This document shows positions 42,700 through 51,220 of a DNA stretch of 64,000 bases, piece after piece; within the stretch, counting starts at the first letter, position 1; every line of letters begins with the position of its first letter. The stretch comes from Brumimicrobium sp041655765 (GTDB lineage Bacteria > Bacteroidota > Bacteroidia > Flavobacteriales_D > Crocinitomicaceae). A program made the position numbers and the translations under genes. Location: NCBI GenBank assembly GCA_041655765.1, contig JBBAEU010000003.1, forward strand, positions 1 to 64,000. Reading direction: 5' to 3'. The notes beneath the pieces are model-generated. The model had not been told where the DNA came from, made no database searches, and saw only the letters and a program-made list of their open reading frames with translations.

Positions 42700-43635
42700 C
42701 TATTCAAACAATGGGCAAGCTGAACGCGTAGGCTTTCCTTTTCTACAACCGCTAAATTGGATTGAAATTTCATGTGTATGGAAGTTTCCCCCGCGGATGG
42801 ATGAGGTAATAAAATCAAAACTGTATCCAATGGTGAATTGTCGGATGTTGACTTTGAATAATCCGATTACAGCATCACGGTTTCTATATCCCAATCCAAC
42901 ACTGAATATATTTTGATAATCAAACATTAAGTTGACATCAAAGCTCATTGGTCCAGCTGGTGGAATTCTAAATAAAATTCCTGGTAGCAATGAGTTTTCT
43001 TTTGGTAATCCGATTCTTGTTCCTGCTTGTATTTTTGTGTGCAAACGGAATCGAGAAGCATACCCTACATCTTTCCAATTATTCATTGCCAACTGGTCAA
43101 CCGCTGCACCCAAATAGAATAAATCAGAATAGTACCAACCACCAAAAGTTATCAATGGGAATAGTAAATTGTTCGCCGACTGTGAAACTGATGGGTCGGG
43201 GTCAATTGTTGTTGTTTTTGTTTGGTCAAAACCAAATTGTTGAATTCCTGCTCCCACTCCAAAACTAAGTCGATGGTTAGTTTCTGTTTTACCCAACGGG
43301 ATGTGAATTGCATAAGCCAAGCTCATAGAAAAATTATTGAACGGTCCAAATTGGTCTCTTTCAATTTTTCCTCCAATACCATGAAAGAAATCTTTAAATT
43401 TTTTCTTGTTTTTTATAAGCGGTGCGTTAATTGTTAACATACCACTTACTGGTGCATCGTCAAATCCTGCCCATTGTGCGCGAGCACCTAATTTCACCTC
43501 CAAGCATCTTTTTATCCCAGCCAACGCAGGGTTAATCGAAAATTGATTATAAGACCATTGCGAGTACTGAGATACCTGCTGTCCAAATGTTAAGGTTGGA
43601 ATAAAAAATAATATGAGAAACAACCACTTTTTCAT
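42700..43635 (-). CDS. PorP/SprF family type IX secretion membrane protein
   Basis: A 311-residue outer-membrane beta-barrel-like protein with signal peptide (TLTFGQQ). The N-terminal QVSQYSQWSYNQFSINPALAG is the hallmark of the family, followed by GARAQWAGFDDAPVSGMLTINAPL. PorP/SprF proteins assist T9SS export of particular surface proteins, SprF for SprB, and paralogues typically sit beside the gene of the protein they help export. Here the start overlaps by 4 bp the stop of a type B sorted protein gene, which is most likely its client. Confidence 0.93.
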   Translation of the reverse strand: MKKWLFLILFFIPTLTFGQQVSQYSQWSYNQFSINPALAGIKRCLEVKLGARAQWAGFDDAPVSGMLTINAPLIKNKKKFKDFFHGIGGKIERDQFGPFNNFSMSLAYAIHIPLGKTETNHRLSFGVGAGIQQFGFDQTKTTTIDPDPSVSQSANNLLFPLITFGGWYYSDLFYLGAAVDQLAMNNWKDVGYASRFRLHTKIQAGTRIGLPKENSLLPGILFRIPPAGPMSFDVNLMFDYQNIFSVGLGYRNRDAVIGLFKVNIRQFTIGYSFDFITSSIRGGNFHTHEISIQFSGCRKGKPTRSACPLFE

Positions 43636-44924
43636 CTTATAATTGAAACTGTTCCTTTTAGTGGTTCTTCAAATGCTTTGTCTCTTAAATTAATGACATA
43701 ATAATAGGTGCCTTCGGTGAGTTCATTCCCTCCTTTTGTTGTCCCTGTCCAACGTTTTTCACTGTTATATCCAGTTGTTTCAAACACCAATTGTCCCCAT
43801 CTTGTAAAAATCTGAATATGACAATCCGGGAAAGCCTCAATTCCAAGGATTTCCCATGTTTCATTAATTCCGTCTCCATTAGGCGAAAAAGTGTTTGGGA
43901 TTTCTAAAGCGTCTTTGATATAGACGGTAACCTCATCAACGATTGAACAAATTCCATTGTCAACAATTAAATAGTATGTTGTGGTTTCATTTGGTGACAC
44001 AATTGGACGAATCGAATTTGTATCACTAATAAAATAATCAGGTGTCCACAAAATATCCGTTTCTGTTGTTGCGCCATCTAACTGTATGCTTTCTCCTAAG
44101 AATATGGTTTTATCTGATCCTGCATCTACTAAAAAATCAAGAACTGTTAGCGTTAACGGGTTGCTTTGAAGAGTATCCCGACAACTATCAAAACAAGATA
44201 TTTCTGCGGTAACAACATCTTGATCGCTAATCGTTCCTTCGTACACGAAAAAACCTTCTGTCCTTCCAACTTCTTCTCCATTCAAATACCAAACTACTGG
44301 AGAAGGGTCGTCACATCCTTGTAAATCAATATCAAAAACTGTTGAATTTCCCCTGCAAATGGTCAACGATTCTGTTCCGATAAAAAAAGTTGGATTTCTG
44401 TCAACTGCAAGTCCTGAAATTTGCACATCAAACGTAGCCTCTGCGTATGAAGTTGTTCCAAAAGCACCATTTACAATGATGTAATACGTAGTATTTGCAG
44501 GTAAGTTGGTTGCTATTAACTGAAAGTCGGTTGTTGCATTGGAAACACAATTGGAAACTTCTGTAAAGGTCGAAGGGATACATGGAATTACAGCTTCAAC
44601 AATAACAGCTTGCAACGCATTTCCTTGCCCCACAAGATTTTCAAAAACAATTTGACTAAAATCCACCAATACATCACCTCCATCGTCGTTGGTTGTAAAA
44701 GTCAACCAAATAGAGTTTTGTCCTGTAAAGCAAAAATTAAAATCATCCTCACAATCTGGACAAACTGTTGAATTTGCATCTATATTATTAATGCTAAAAA
44801 CCTCGTTTGGACAAAGTTCTAAAGCGTTATCACAATGGTTATAAATTTCTTGGCAATGGACAAACCAAACCCCAAAAGCCATGAAAAACGCCAATATAAA
44901 TTGATTAAACTGTATCTTCATCAT
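43632..44924 (-). CDS. Secreted protein with type B T9SS sorting domain (CHU_C), PorP/SprF client
   Basis: A 430-residue secreted protein. After a signal peptide (residues 1-24) comes a Cys-rich beta domain (CDNALELCPNEVFSIN, CPDCEDDFNF, WLTFTTNDDGGDVLVDF) recalling the pre-peptidase-C-like adhesion domains of T9SS proteins, an Ig-like domain near 175-330, and the gliding-motility-associated C-terminal domain (IPNTFSPNGDGINETWEI, IFTRWGQLVFE, WTGTTKGGNELTEGTYYYVINL). The type B sorting signal and coupling to the downstream PorP/SprF gene indicate surface display through the type IX system. Confidence 0.9.
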   Translation of the reverse strand: MMKIQFNQFILAFFMAFGVWFVHCQEIYNHCDNALELCPNEVFSINNIDANSTVCPDCEDDFNFCFTGQNSIWLTFTTNDDGGDVLVDFSQIVFENLVGQGNALQAVIVEAVIPCIPSTFTEVSNCVSNATTDFQLIATNLPANTTYYIIVNGAFGTTSYAEATFDVQISGLAVDRNPTFFIGTESLTICRGNSTVFDIDLQGCDDPSPVVWYLNGEEVGRTEGFFVYEGTISDQDVVTAEISCFDSCRDTLQSNPLTLTVLDFLVDAGSDKTIFLGESIQLDGATTETDILWTPDYFISDTNSIRPIVSPNETTTYYLIVDNGICSIVDEVTVYIKDALEIPNTFSPNGDGINETWEILGIEAFPDCHIQIFTRWGQLVFETTGYNSEKRWTGTTKGGNELTEGTYYYVINLRDKAFEEPLKGTVSIIR

Positions 44925-45029
44925 TATTAGATAACGAAGATAAGATTAATTTATGTTTTTTTTATAATGGAAGTTTTATTGTTTTTCTTTTTCAGTAAGA
45001 ATTCAATGTAAAAACAAGAGTTATTCTAT

Positions 45030-45037
45030 TATTTTTG
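45030..45037 (+). promoter_or_regulatory. -7 box upstream of hutI
   Basis: TATTTTTG fits TAnnTTTG, 26 bases before the hutI ATG. No TTTG at -33. Confidence 0.45.
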
Positions 45038-45063
45038 TATTATACAATTCAAAACAAATCAAT

Positions 45064-46329
45064 ATGGCGAAAATTCTCATCAAAAACATAAAAGGACTTT
45101 TTCAAACAGGAAACAACCTTCCAAAATTTAAGTCGGGAAAACAAATGGACGAAGCAGACATGATTGACAATGCGTTTTTGGCTATAGAAGATGAAGAAAT
45201 TATCGCTTTTGGGAGCATGGACGATTGGAGAGGAATTGACGATTGGAGGGACTTAACAGTAATTGATGCACAAGGTAAATATGTGCTTCCTACTTTTTGC
45301 GATTCTCATACACATGCTATTTTTGCTGCAACAAGAGAAGCAGAGTTTGAGGATAGAATCAGGGGACTTACTTACGAGGAAATTGCATTGAAAGGAGGAG
45401 GGATTCTTAACTCAGCTGAAAAATTAAGAAGCATGGGTGAAGACCAACTTTTTGAAGAAGCATTGCAAAGGATTCACGAATTGGCAAAATTAGGAACAGG
45501 AGCCATCGAAATTAAATCGGGCTATGGACTTTCTGTCGAAGGTGAAATAAAAATGCTCCGAGTTATCAAGCGACTTAAAGAAGTTTCGCCAATGACAATA
45601 AAATCAACTTTTTTAGGGGCACATGCTTTTCCAAAAGAATTTAAAGACAATCATCAAGGATATGTTGATCTAATCATCAAAGAAATGTTGCCACAAATTG
45701 CGAAGGAGAATCTAGCTGACTATATCGACTGTTTTTGTGAAAGGAATTATTTCACATTGGAACAGATGAACGCAATTATAGAAGCAGGCACAAAATATAA
45801 TTTGCCAGCAAAAGTACACGTCAACCAGTTTTCAATTATGGGAGGCGTTCAAGCGGCAGTTGAGAGAGGAGCCGTTTCTGTTGATCATTTAGAAGAGTTA
45901 GATGCAAAAGACATCCAAGCATTGAAAAAAGGTAAAACAATGCCCACATTTTTACCAGGTTGTTCTTTTTTCTTGTCAATTCCATTTGGTAAAGCTAGGG
46001 AAGTAATTGCAGAAGACTTACCTGTTGCATTGGCTTCAGATTTTAATCCTGGTTCTTCACCAAGTGGAAATATGCAATTCATCACCTCTTTGGGTTGTAC
46101 AAAAATGAATATGACTCCGACAGAAGTTTTGAATGCTACTACGCTAAACACAGCTTACGCAATGGGCATTTCCGATACACATGGTTCTATCACAGAAGGA
46201 AAAAAAGCCAATGTTATGATTACAAAAGAAATTTCGTCCTTAGCACGTATTCCTTATTCTTTTGGAGAAAATTCGATTGAAACAGTAATTCTGAACGGAT
46301 ATATTTTTTATTCAGAAGAGAATGTTTAA
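45064..46329 (+). CDS. hutI: Imidazolonepropionase
   Basis: A 421-residue amidohydrolase that opens imidazolone-5-propionate to formiminoglutamate in histidine breakdown. Metal ligands are in FCDSHTHAIFAA (HxH, about residues 82-84), FLGAHAFPKEF near 191 and KVHVNQFS near 256, with ALASDFNPGSSPSGNMQFI as the family's final metal/substrate block. GYGLSVEGEIKMLR is another HutI hallmark. No other hut genes are nearby, a scattered arrangement often seen in Bacteroidota. Confidence 0.94.
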   Translation: MAKILIKNIKGLFQTGNNLPKFKSGKQMDEADMIDNAFLAIEDEEIIAFGSMDDWRGIDDWRDLTVIDAQGKYVLPTFCDSHTHAIFAATREAEFEDRIRGLTYEEIALKGGGILNSAEKLRSMGEDQLFEEALQRIHELAKLGTGAIEIKSGYGLSVEGEIKMLRVIKRLKEVSPMTIKSTFLGAHAFPKEFKDNHQGYVDLIIKEMLPQIAKENLADYIDCFCERNYFTLEQMNAIIEAGTKYNLPAKVHVNQFSIMGGVQAAVERGAVSVDHLEELDAKDIQALKKGKTMPTFLPGCSFFLSIPFGKAREVIAEDLPVALASDFNPGSSPSGNMQFITSLGCTKMNMTPTEVLNATTLNTAYAMGISDTHGSITEGKKANVMITKEISSLARIPYSFGENSIETVILNGYIFYSEENV

Positions 46330-46340
46330 ATGAACGCAGG

Positions 46341-46934
46341 TTATAAAATTATTTCATCAATAATTCGCGCCTGAATATACTCGTTCACCACTTTTGGAAA
46401 ATATTGATGTTCAATTTTTAAAACCTTTTGGCGAATATCTTGTGGACTATCTTTTTGAGTTAATGCAGTTTCAACCTGTACAAGGATTCGCCCTTTATCA
46501 TATTGATTATTCACAAGGTGAATGGTGATTCCAGATTTTGTTTCTCTGTTTTCAAAAACTGCTTCATGAACATTCATACCATACATTCCTTTCCCTCCAT
46601 ACTTGGGTAAAAGCGCAGGATGAATGTTAATAATTCTATCAGGAAAAGCATCAATCAGTTCATCAGGAATCTTCCTTAGGTAACCAGCCAAAACAATATA
46701 ATCAATTTTGTGAGCGTCCATGATTTTCTTTAAAAGCATTCCGTTACTTGCCTCCTCATTTGAAATAACTACTTGTTCTACCAAGCCAGCTGACTTTTTA
46801 AGGATTCCTGCATCTTGATTGTTTGTAAGAATCAAAGCAACATCAATGATTTGAGAATCGTGAAAAAACTCTATCAATTTCATTGCATTACTACCCGAGC
46901 CAGATGCAAAGATTGCTATTTTCTTCTTTTCCAT
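46341..46934 (-). CDS. purN: Phosphoribosylglycinamide formyltransferase
   Basis: A 197-residue GAR transformylase. IAIFASGSGSNAMKLIEFF binds the phosphate, IINIHPALLPKYGGKGMYG has the catalytic Asn-His and the loop that contacts folate, and GITIHLVNNQYDKGRIL contains the catalytic Asp region. It transfers formyl from 10-formyl-tetrahydrofolate in purine synthesis. A perfect -7 box ends 4 bases before the ATG, so the mRNA is probably leaderless. It converges on hutI. Confidence 0.95.
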   Translation of the reverse strand: MEKKKIAIFASGSGSNAMKLIEFFHDSQIIDVALILTNNQDAGILKKSAGLVEQVVISNEEASNGMLLKKIMDAHKIDYIVLAGYLRKIPDELIDAFPDRIINIHPALLPKYGGKGMYGMNVHEAVFENRETKSGITIHLVNNQYDKGRILVQVETALTQKDSPQDIRQKVLKIEHQYFPKVVNEYIQARIIDEIIL

Positions 46935-46938
46935 AAAA

Positions 46939-46946
46939 CAAAGGTA
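46939..46946 (-). promoter_or_regulatory. -7 box overlapping the purN start region
   Basis: On the minus strand TACCTTTG fits TAnnTTTG; ATG follows after 4 bases, implying a leaderless transcript. Confidence 0.5.
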
Positions 46947-47099
46947 AGAAGGTTAAGTCAAAATTTAGAATAAATGAAGATAATTGATATGATTTTTATC
47001 TGACACTGATGTTAAAAACCAAATTTAAAATGTTTGAAACATAGATTTAAACAAGGAAATTAGATAAGAAATTCGAGTTAAAATCTATATCTTTACACA

Positions 47100-47726
47100 A
47101 TGCTTCATACAGAAATTCGAAAATATGGGTCTGTAACTGTTCATCTTTTGTATTATGATGGATTTGTGATGAATGATCATCTAAACAAACTTCTTCCTCA
47201 CGAATGGGAAACATTATCAAAAATTAATCACCCAAATAAAAAGAGGGAATTTGTGGCAATGCGTACTTTGAGAACGTTGATTTTTGGGAATGAAAAAATT
47301 TTGTACAACGAAATTGGCGCACCATACATCGAAAATCATGGTTTTATATCTATTTCTCATGCCGATTGTGTTGTAGGCTTGGCATTTTGCGAAGATTTTC
47401 GCGTAGGATTAGATTTAGAGCCTATCCGAGAGATGGTTCTACGGGTAAAACATAAATTTTTAAGCCAAAAAGAAAAAGAATCTTTCGACCTCAACTCAAC
47501 CGAAGAAATGATTAAAATCTGGTCTGGAAAAGAAGCCTTGTATAAATTATCGGGAAGAAAAAAAATCATATTTGCCAAACAACTCCTTTTAACCCGAATT
47601 GATGAGTTAAGATGGAAAGGAGAAATGGTTTTTCCAGACACACATAAAGAAGTAGAAATGGTGATAGAAAAAATAGATAATTTTGTGATTTCTATTAACA
47701 CACAAGCAATTTATGAATCAAAATAA
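47100..47726 (+). CDS. 4'-phosphopantetheinyl transferase family protein
   Basis: A 208-residue Sfp-like transferase that moves phosphopantetheine from CoA to a Ser of carrier proteins. The Mg-binding VGLDLEPI (Asp, Glu near residues 107-109), the preceding SISHADCVVGLA and the MIKIWSGKEALYKLSG (W-x-x-K-E-A-x-x-K) motif are all present. Acyl or peptidyl carrier targets cannot be told from here. The last codons overlap the next gene's start by 14 bp, so they are translationally coupled. Confidence 0.9.
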   Translation: MLHTEIRKYGSVTVHLLYYDGFVMNDHLNKLLPHEWETLSKINHPNKKREFVAMRTLRTLIFGNEKILYNEIGAPYIENHGFISISHADCVVGLAFCEDFRVGLDLEPIREMVLRVKHKFLSQKEKESFDLNSTEEMIKIWSGKEALYKLSGRKKIIFAKQLLLTRIDELRWKGEMVFPDTHKEVEMVIEKIDNFVISINTQAIYESK

Positions 47727-48459
47727 TAAGATATATCAAAAATTTGGAGCAACAACGGGGCAAATTGCTGTTTTAATCGACCCAGACGTTACAAACAAAA
47801 AGGATAGTATTCGGTCGGTTGTAGAAAAAGCTGAGTTTGCACAAATTGACTATATTTTTGTTGGTGGGAGTTCAGTCACAAAAGGCGATTTTGAAGCTTG
47901 CATGCAGCATTTGAAAGAATTGACCAAGCTACCGATTGTGATTTTCCCGGGTGACTTACATCTCGTTTCAGAACAGGCTGATGCAGTTTTGTATTTGAGT
48001 TTATTGTCTGGCAGAAATCCTGAATATTTAATCAGTCAACATGTAAAAACTGCTCAAGATATTTTTGCTATGGATATAGAGGTTATACCTACTGGATATA
48101 TTTTAGTTGACGGTGGAAGTCCTGCTTCTGTGGCATCGATAAGTCAAACAATCCCGATTGCTAGAGAAAACTTTTCGGCAATAATGAACACAGCAATCGC
48201 AGGTGTTTTACAAGGTAAAAAAGCAATCTATTTTGAAGCTGGAAGTGGGGCAAAAAAGAGCATTCCTTCGGCAATCATCAAAGAAGCAAAAGAGAAGCTG
48301 AATACAATTATTTTAGTTGGAGGAGGAATAAGAAGTGTAGAGCAAATAGAAGTGTTTAAAAATCAAGGTGCAAACATTGTTGTGATTGGAACGAAAATAG
48401 AAGAAGATACCGATTTTCTTTTAGATATTCGAGGTTATAAAAACGCTTTACACTCATGA
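47713..48459 (+). CDS. Geranylgeranylglyceryl phosphate synthase-like prenyltransferase
   Basis: A 248-residue TIM-barrel protein of the PcrB/GGGPS family. It carries AVLIDPDVTNKK near residue 20, IFVGGSSVTKGDF, IVIFPGDLHLVS, YFEAGSGAKKSIP and LVGGGIRSVEQIEVFKNQGANIVVIGTKIEED, the phosphate-binding end of the barrel. Members link a prenyl diphosphate to glycerol-1-phosphate, making archaeal-type ether lipids; Bacteroidota homologues form a distinct group whose product in the cell is poorly known. Overlaps both neighbours (14 bp and 4 bp). Confidence 0.88.
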   Translation: MNQNNKIYQKFGATTGQIAVLIDPDVTNKKDSIRSVVEKAEFAQIDYIFVGGSSVTKGDFEACMQHLKELTKLPIVIFPGDLHLVSEQADAVLYLSLLSGRNPEYLISQHVKTAQDIFAMDIEVIPTGYILVDGGSPASVASISQTIPIARENFSAIMNTAIAGVLQGKKAIYFEAGSGAKKSIPSAIIKEAKEKLNTIILVGGGIRSVEQIEVFKNQGANIVVIGTKIEEDTDFLLDIRGYKNALHS

Positions 48460-49415
48460 GGTTTGTAAGTATTAGACAGATTTTAAATCAACTAAAGGTT
48501 GAGTTTACAACAATCGATGAAACAGTTGTTAAATCAGCTCAAACTCTTGCAAAACAGCATTTTCTACAGAATAAAAAATTAAAAATTAATCAGTTTGAAT
48601 ATACTAAAGATGAAATTGACTTTGTTTTAAATTCTTTGGACGACAAAACCTTAGTTTTCCACGATTGGGTTCAGCAAGATTCTTCCTTATCTCAATACCT
48701 CATCAGCCTTGGTGAAATTAGAAATAAACCAAAACCCAATCAATATGAGGGGCACCAATTAGAAAAAGTGTTTCAGTCATATTTGGCACCATTTTTAAAA
48801 CCCATTTTAGAAGAATCATTTAGTAAAAATCTTGCAATTCCGAATCTACAAATACTATCAGAGCACATAGTTTTTTCCAACTATCTGGAGGAAGGCGATC
48901 GTATCGAAGTTCAGCAACCAATCAGTGATTTTGTGAGAGAATTAATGGAGAATAAAGAAATTGACTTTTTTGAGCTCATTTACACAGCAACCTTTGTAGA
49001 TGTTTTAAATAAGTTGGATAAGCATTTCTATAGCAATTCTGTTCTGTTCATTGATAAAACCAAGAAATTTATTATATCAGAATCATTGATAGACACACAA
49101 AAAGGAAAAATTAGGAAATTATTGTTGCAGCTTAAATTAACAGAAAGGCACCAAAAAGAGGTTGCCCATTTTGCAAATTCCGAACATTTTAAAGCACAAT
49201 CTTCAGCATCTAAAAAAGGGTTAATCAAATTTTTACAACCCTATATAATTTATATTCTGGGAGGAATTCTAATTGTTTCTCTAACCTATTTTTATCTGAA
49301 TAAACCTAGTCCAAATAAGGAAAAAGAAATTGCAACTGGAGCGGAAGAACTGACTGATGAAGAGTTGTTGGAGCTTGATTCTTTGATAAAGGTTAACGGA
49401 GAGAAATTTAATTAA
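48456..49415 (+). CDS. Single-span membrane protein of unknown function
   Basis: A 319-residue mostly helical and charged protein with one membrane segment near residues 255-280 (FLQPYIIYILGGILIVSLTYFYL) and a short acidic tail (ELTDEELLELDSL). No domain recognised. Its ATG overlaps the stop of the GGGP-synthase-like gene (ATGA), so it is expressed with it, which suggests a membrane-linked role, but nothing more can be claimed. Confidence 0.75.
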   Translation: MRFVSIRQILNQLKVEFTTIDETVVKSAQTLAKQHFLQNKKLKINQFEYTKDEIDFVLNSLDDKTLVFHDWVQQDSSLSQYLISLGEIRNKPKPNQYEGHQLEKVFQSYLAPFLKPILEESFSKNLAIPNLQILSEHIVFSNYLEEGDRIEVQQPISDFVRELMENKEIDFFELIYTATFVDVLNKLDKHFYSNSVLFIDKTKKFIISESLIDTQKGKIRKLLLQLKLTERHQKEVAHFANSEHFKAQSSASKKGLIKFLQPYIIYILGGILIVSLTYFYLNKPSPNKEKEIATGAEELTDEELLELDSLIKVNGEKFN

Positions 49416-49442
49416 TTATATTTGAAACAAAAATATCAACAA

Positions 49443-50300
49443 ATGAAAATTTTCCTTTTTTTCACTTTCATATTAACCATCCAAATTGGATTTACACAAT
49501 CGGTTGAACCATTTCAAATCTACAATAGTAAAGGTAGAAAAGTTTCAACAAAAAAATTTTTTAGAAGCATAGAGAAGTCTGACATTATTCTTTTTGGAGA
49601 GTTTCACGACAATCCCATTATACATTGGCTGCAATTAAAAACTGCTCAATACCTCAACGTAAAAAGGGGAGTTGTAATCGGTGCTGAAATGATAGAATCA
49701 GACCAACAAGAAGTTATCAATAAATATTTGGCTGGAGAGATTGACCAAAAAGGGTTGGATTCAAGTGTTTTGTTGTGGACAAATTATAAAACTGATTACA
49801 AACCCATCGTCGATTTTGCGAAAGAAGAAAAAATCTCCTTTTACGGAACGAATGTGCCACGTGTTCATGCAAGTTTTGTTTATCGCCATGGATTGGATGA
49901 ACTCCATGCAAGTTTAGATAGCGAAGAGAAACAGTTTGTTGCTCCATTACCCATTCCTTATGATGAGAATCTTCCAAGTTATCAAGCGATGTTAAAAATG
50001 ATGGGAGATCACAAACCAAATCCATATTTTCCTATGGCTCAAGCAATCAAAGATGCAACAATGGCATATTTTATCTTAAAATATTATGATGAAAACAAAT
50101 GTTTTTTGCATTTGAATGGTGCATATCACAGCAATCATTATGAAGGAATTTATTGGTATTTAAAAGAATATCAGTTTCAAGGTGATATCACAACAATTTC
50201 TACCGTGCAACAATCAAACGTCAAGCAGTTTGAAAATGAATACAAAGGTATTGCCGATTTTATAATTGTGGTAGATGAAGAAATGACAAAAACACATTAA
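49443..50300 (+). CDS. ChaN/haem-binding uptake family protein (secreted)
   Basis: A 285-residue exported protein with signal peptide ending GFTQ. The ChaN-type domain is recognised by IILFGEFHDNPIIHWLQLKTAQYL, GAEMIESDQQEVINKYL, FYGTNVPRVHAS and the C-terminal HLNGAYHSNHYEGIYWYL. Family members bind haem or have been proposed to be iron-regulated; catalytic function unproven. An upstream TTG would add seven residues, but the ATG directly before the signal peptide is preferred. The stop is followed immediately by the LD-carboxypeptidase ATG. Confidence 0.85.
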   Translation: MKIFLFFTFILTIQIGFTQSVEPFQIYNSKGRKVSTKKFFRSIEKSDIILFGEFHDNPIIHWLQLKTAQYLNVKRGVVIGAEMIESDQQEVINKYLAGEIDQKGLDSSVLLWTNYKTDYKPIVDFAKEEKISFYGTNVPRVHASFVYRHGLDELHASLDSEEKQFVAPLPIPYDENLPSYQAMLKMMGDHKPNPYFPMAQAIKDATMAYFILKYYDENKCFLHLNGAYHSNHYEGIYWYLKEYQFQGDITTISTVQQSNVKQFENEYKGIADFIIVVDEEMTKTH

Positions 50301-51206
50301 ATGAAACCTATTTCACTTCAAAAAGGCGATACAATTTTAATCATAGCTCCTGCAAAACGCATCGAGAAAGAACTCGTAGATTTTGCCGTAAAGACAATCG
50401 AGTCTAACGGATTTAGAGTCATCGTTTCAGAAAATTGTTTGGGTAAAAATAATTACTTCTCAGGAACATTAGAAGAACGACAAAAAGATTTGCAATGGGC
50501 AATTAATCATCCAACGGCGAAAGCAATTTTATGTGCAAGAGGTGGATATGGAAGTGTGCAAATTGTAGAAAAAGTAGATTGGTCTGCCTTTATTAAAAAT
50601 CCTAAATGGATAATTGGATTTTCTGATATCACTATTTTTCATCAATTTCTCTCTAAAATAGGAATTGCGTCTTTACACGCTACCGTTCCTTTAAATTTTC
50701 CAGAGAACACACCTGAATCTTTGGCTAGTCTTTTTTATTCTCTCGAAAATGCTCAATTGGAATATGGTTGGAAAAGCAAAACAGAAAATATAACTGGAGA
50801 AACAAATGGCAGATTAATCGGTGGAAATTTAACGGTTTTAACAAGTTTAATTGGAACGAATTTGATGCCAGATTATAACAATACAATTCTGTTTATTGAA
50901 GACATTGGAGAAGCTTTGTATGCTGTCGATCGTTGTTTCCAACAGTTAAGTAAAGCTGGTATTTTAAAGCAAATTAATGGGCTAATTGTTGGTGGGTTCA
51001 GCAGTATGAAAGACTCAGAACCGCCTTATGGCAATAGTTTAGAGGAAATTATAAAGTCTCACTTTTTAGATAGAAACATTCCTGTTGCTTTTGAATTCCC
51101 AGCTGGACATTGTGATGATAATCGTGCGTTGATTATGAGAGAAAAAGTTGAGTTTAAGGTTCAGAGCGACTTTGCTTGGGTTGGTAGCTTGGAAAAGAAA
51201 GTTTAA
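50301..51206 (+). CDS. LD-carboxypeptidase (S66 family)
   Basis: A 301-residue murein tetrapeptide L,D-carboxypeptidase-like enzyme, which trims the terminal D-Ala from tetrapeptides in peptidoglycan recycling. AILCARGGYGSVQIVEKVD precedes the nucleophile region WIIGFSDITIFH (Ser near residue 106), FIEDIGEALYAVDR supplies the catalytic Glu and EFPAGHCDDNRAL the His. It starts directly at the base after the ChaN-like gene's stop and has no signal peptide, fitting a cytoplasmic recycling role. Confidence 0.93.
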   Translation: MKPISLQKGDTILIIAPAKRIEKELVDFAVKTIESNGFRVIVSENCLGKNNYFSGTLEERQKDLQWAINHPTAKAILCARGGYGSVQIVEKVDWSAFIKNPKWIIGFSDITIFHQFLSKIGIASLHATVPLNFPENTPESLASLFYSLENAQLEYGWKSKTENITGETNGRLIGGNLTVLTSLIGTNLMPDYNNTILFIEDIGEALYAVDRCFQQLSKAGILKQINGLIVGGFSSMKDSEPPYGNSLEEIIKSHFLDRNIPVAFEFPAGHCDDNRALIMREKVEFKVQSDFAWVGSLEKKV

Positions 51207-51220
51207 TGGAAAAAACTTCT

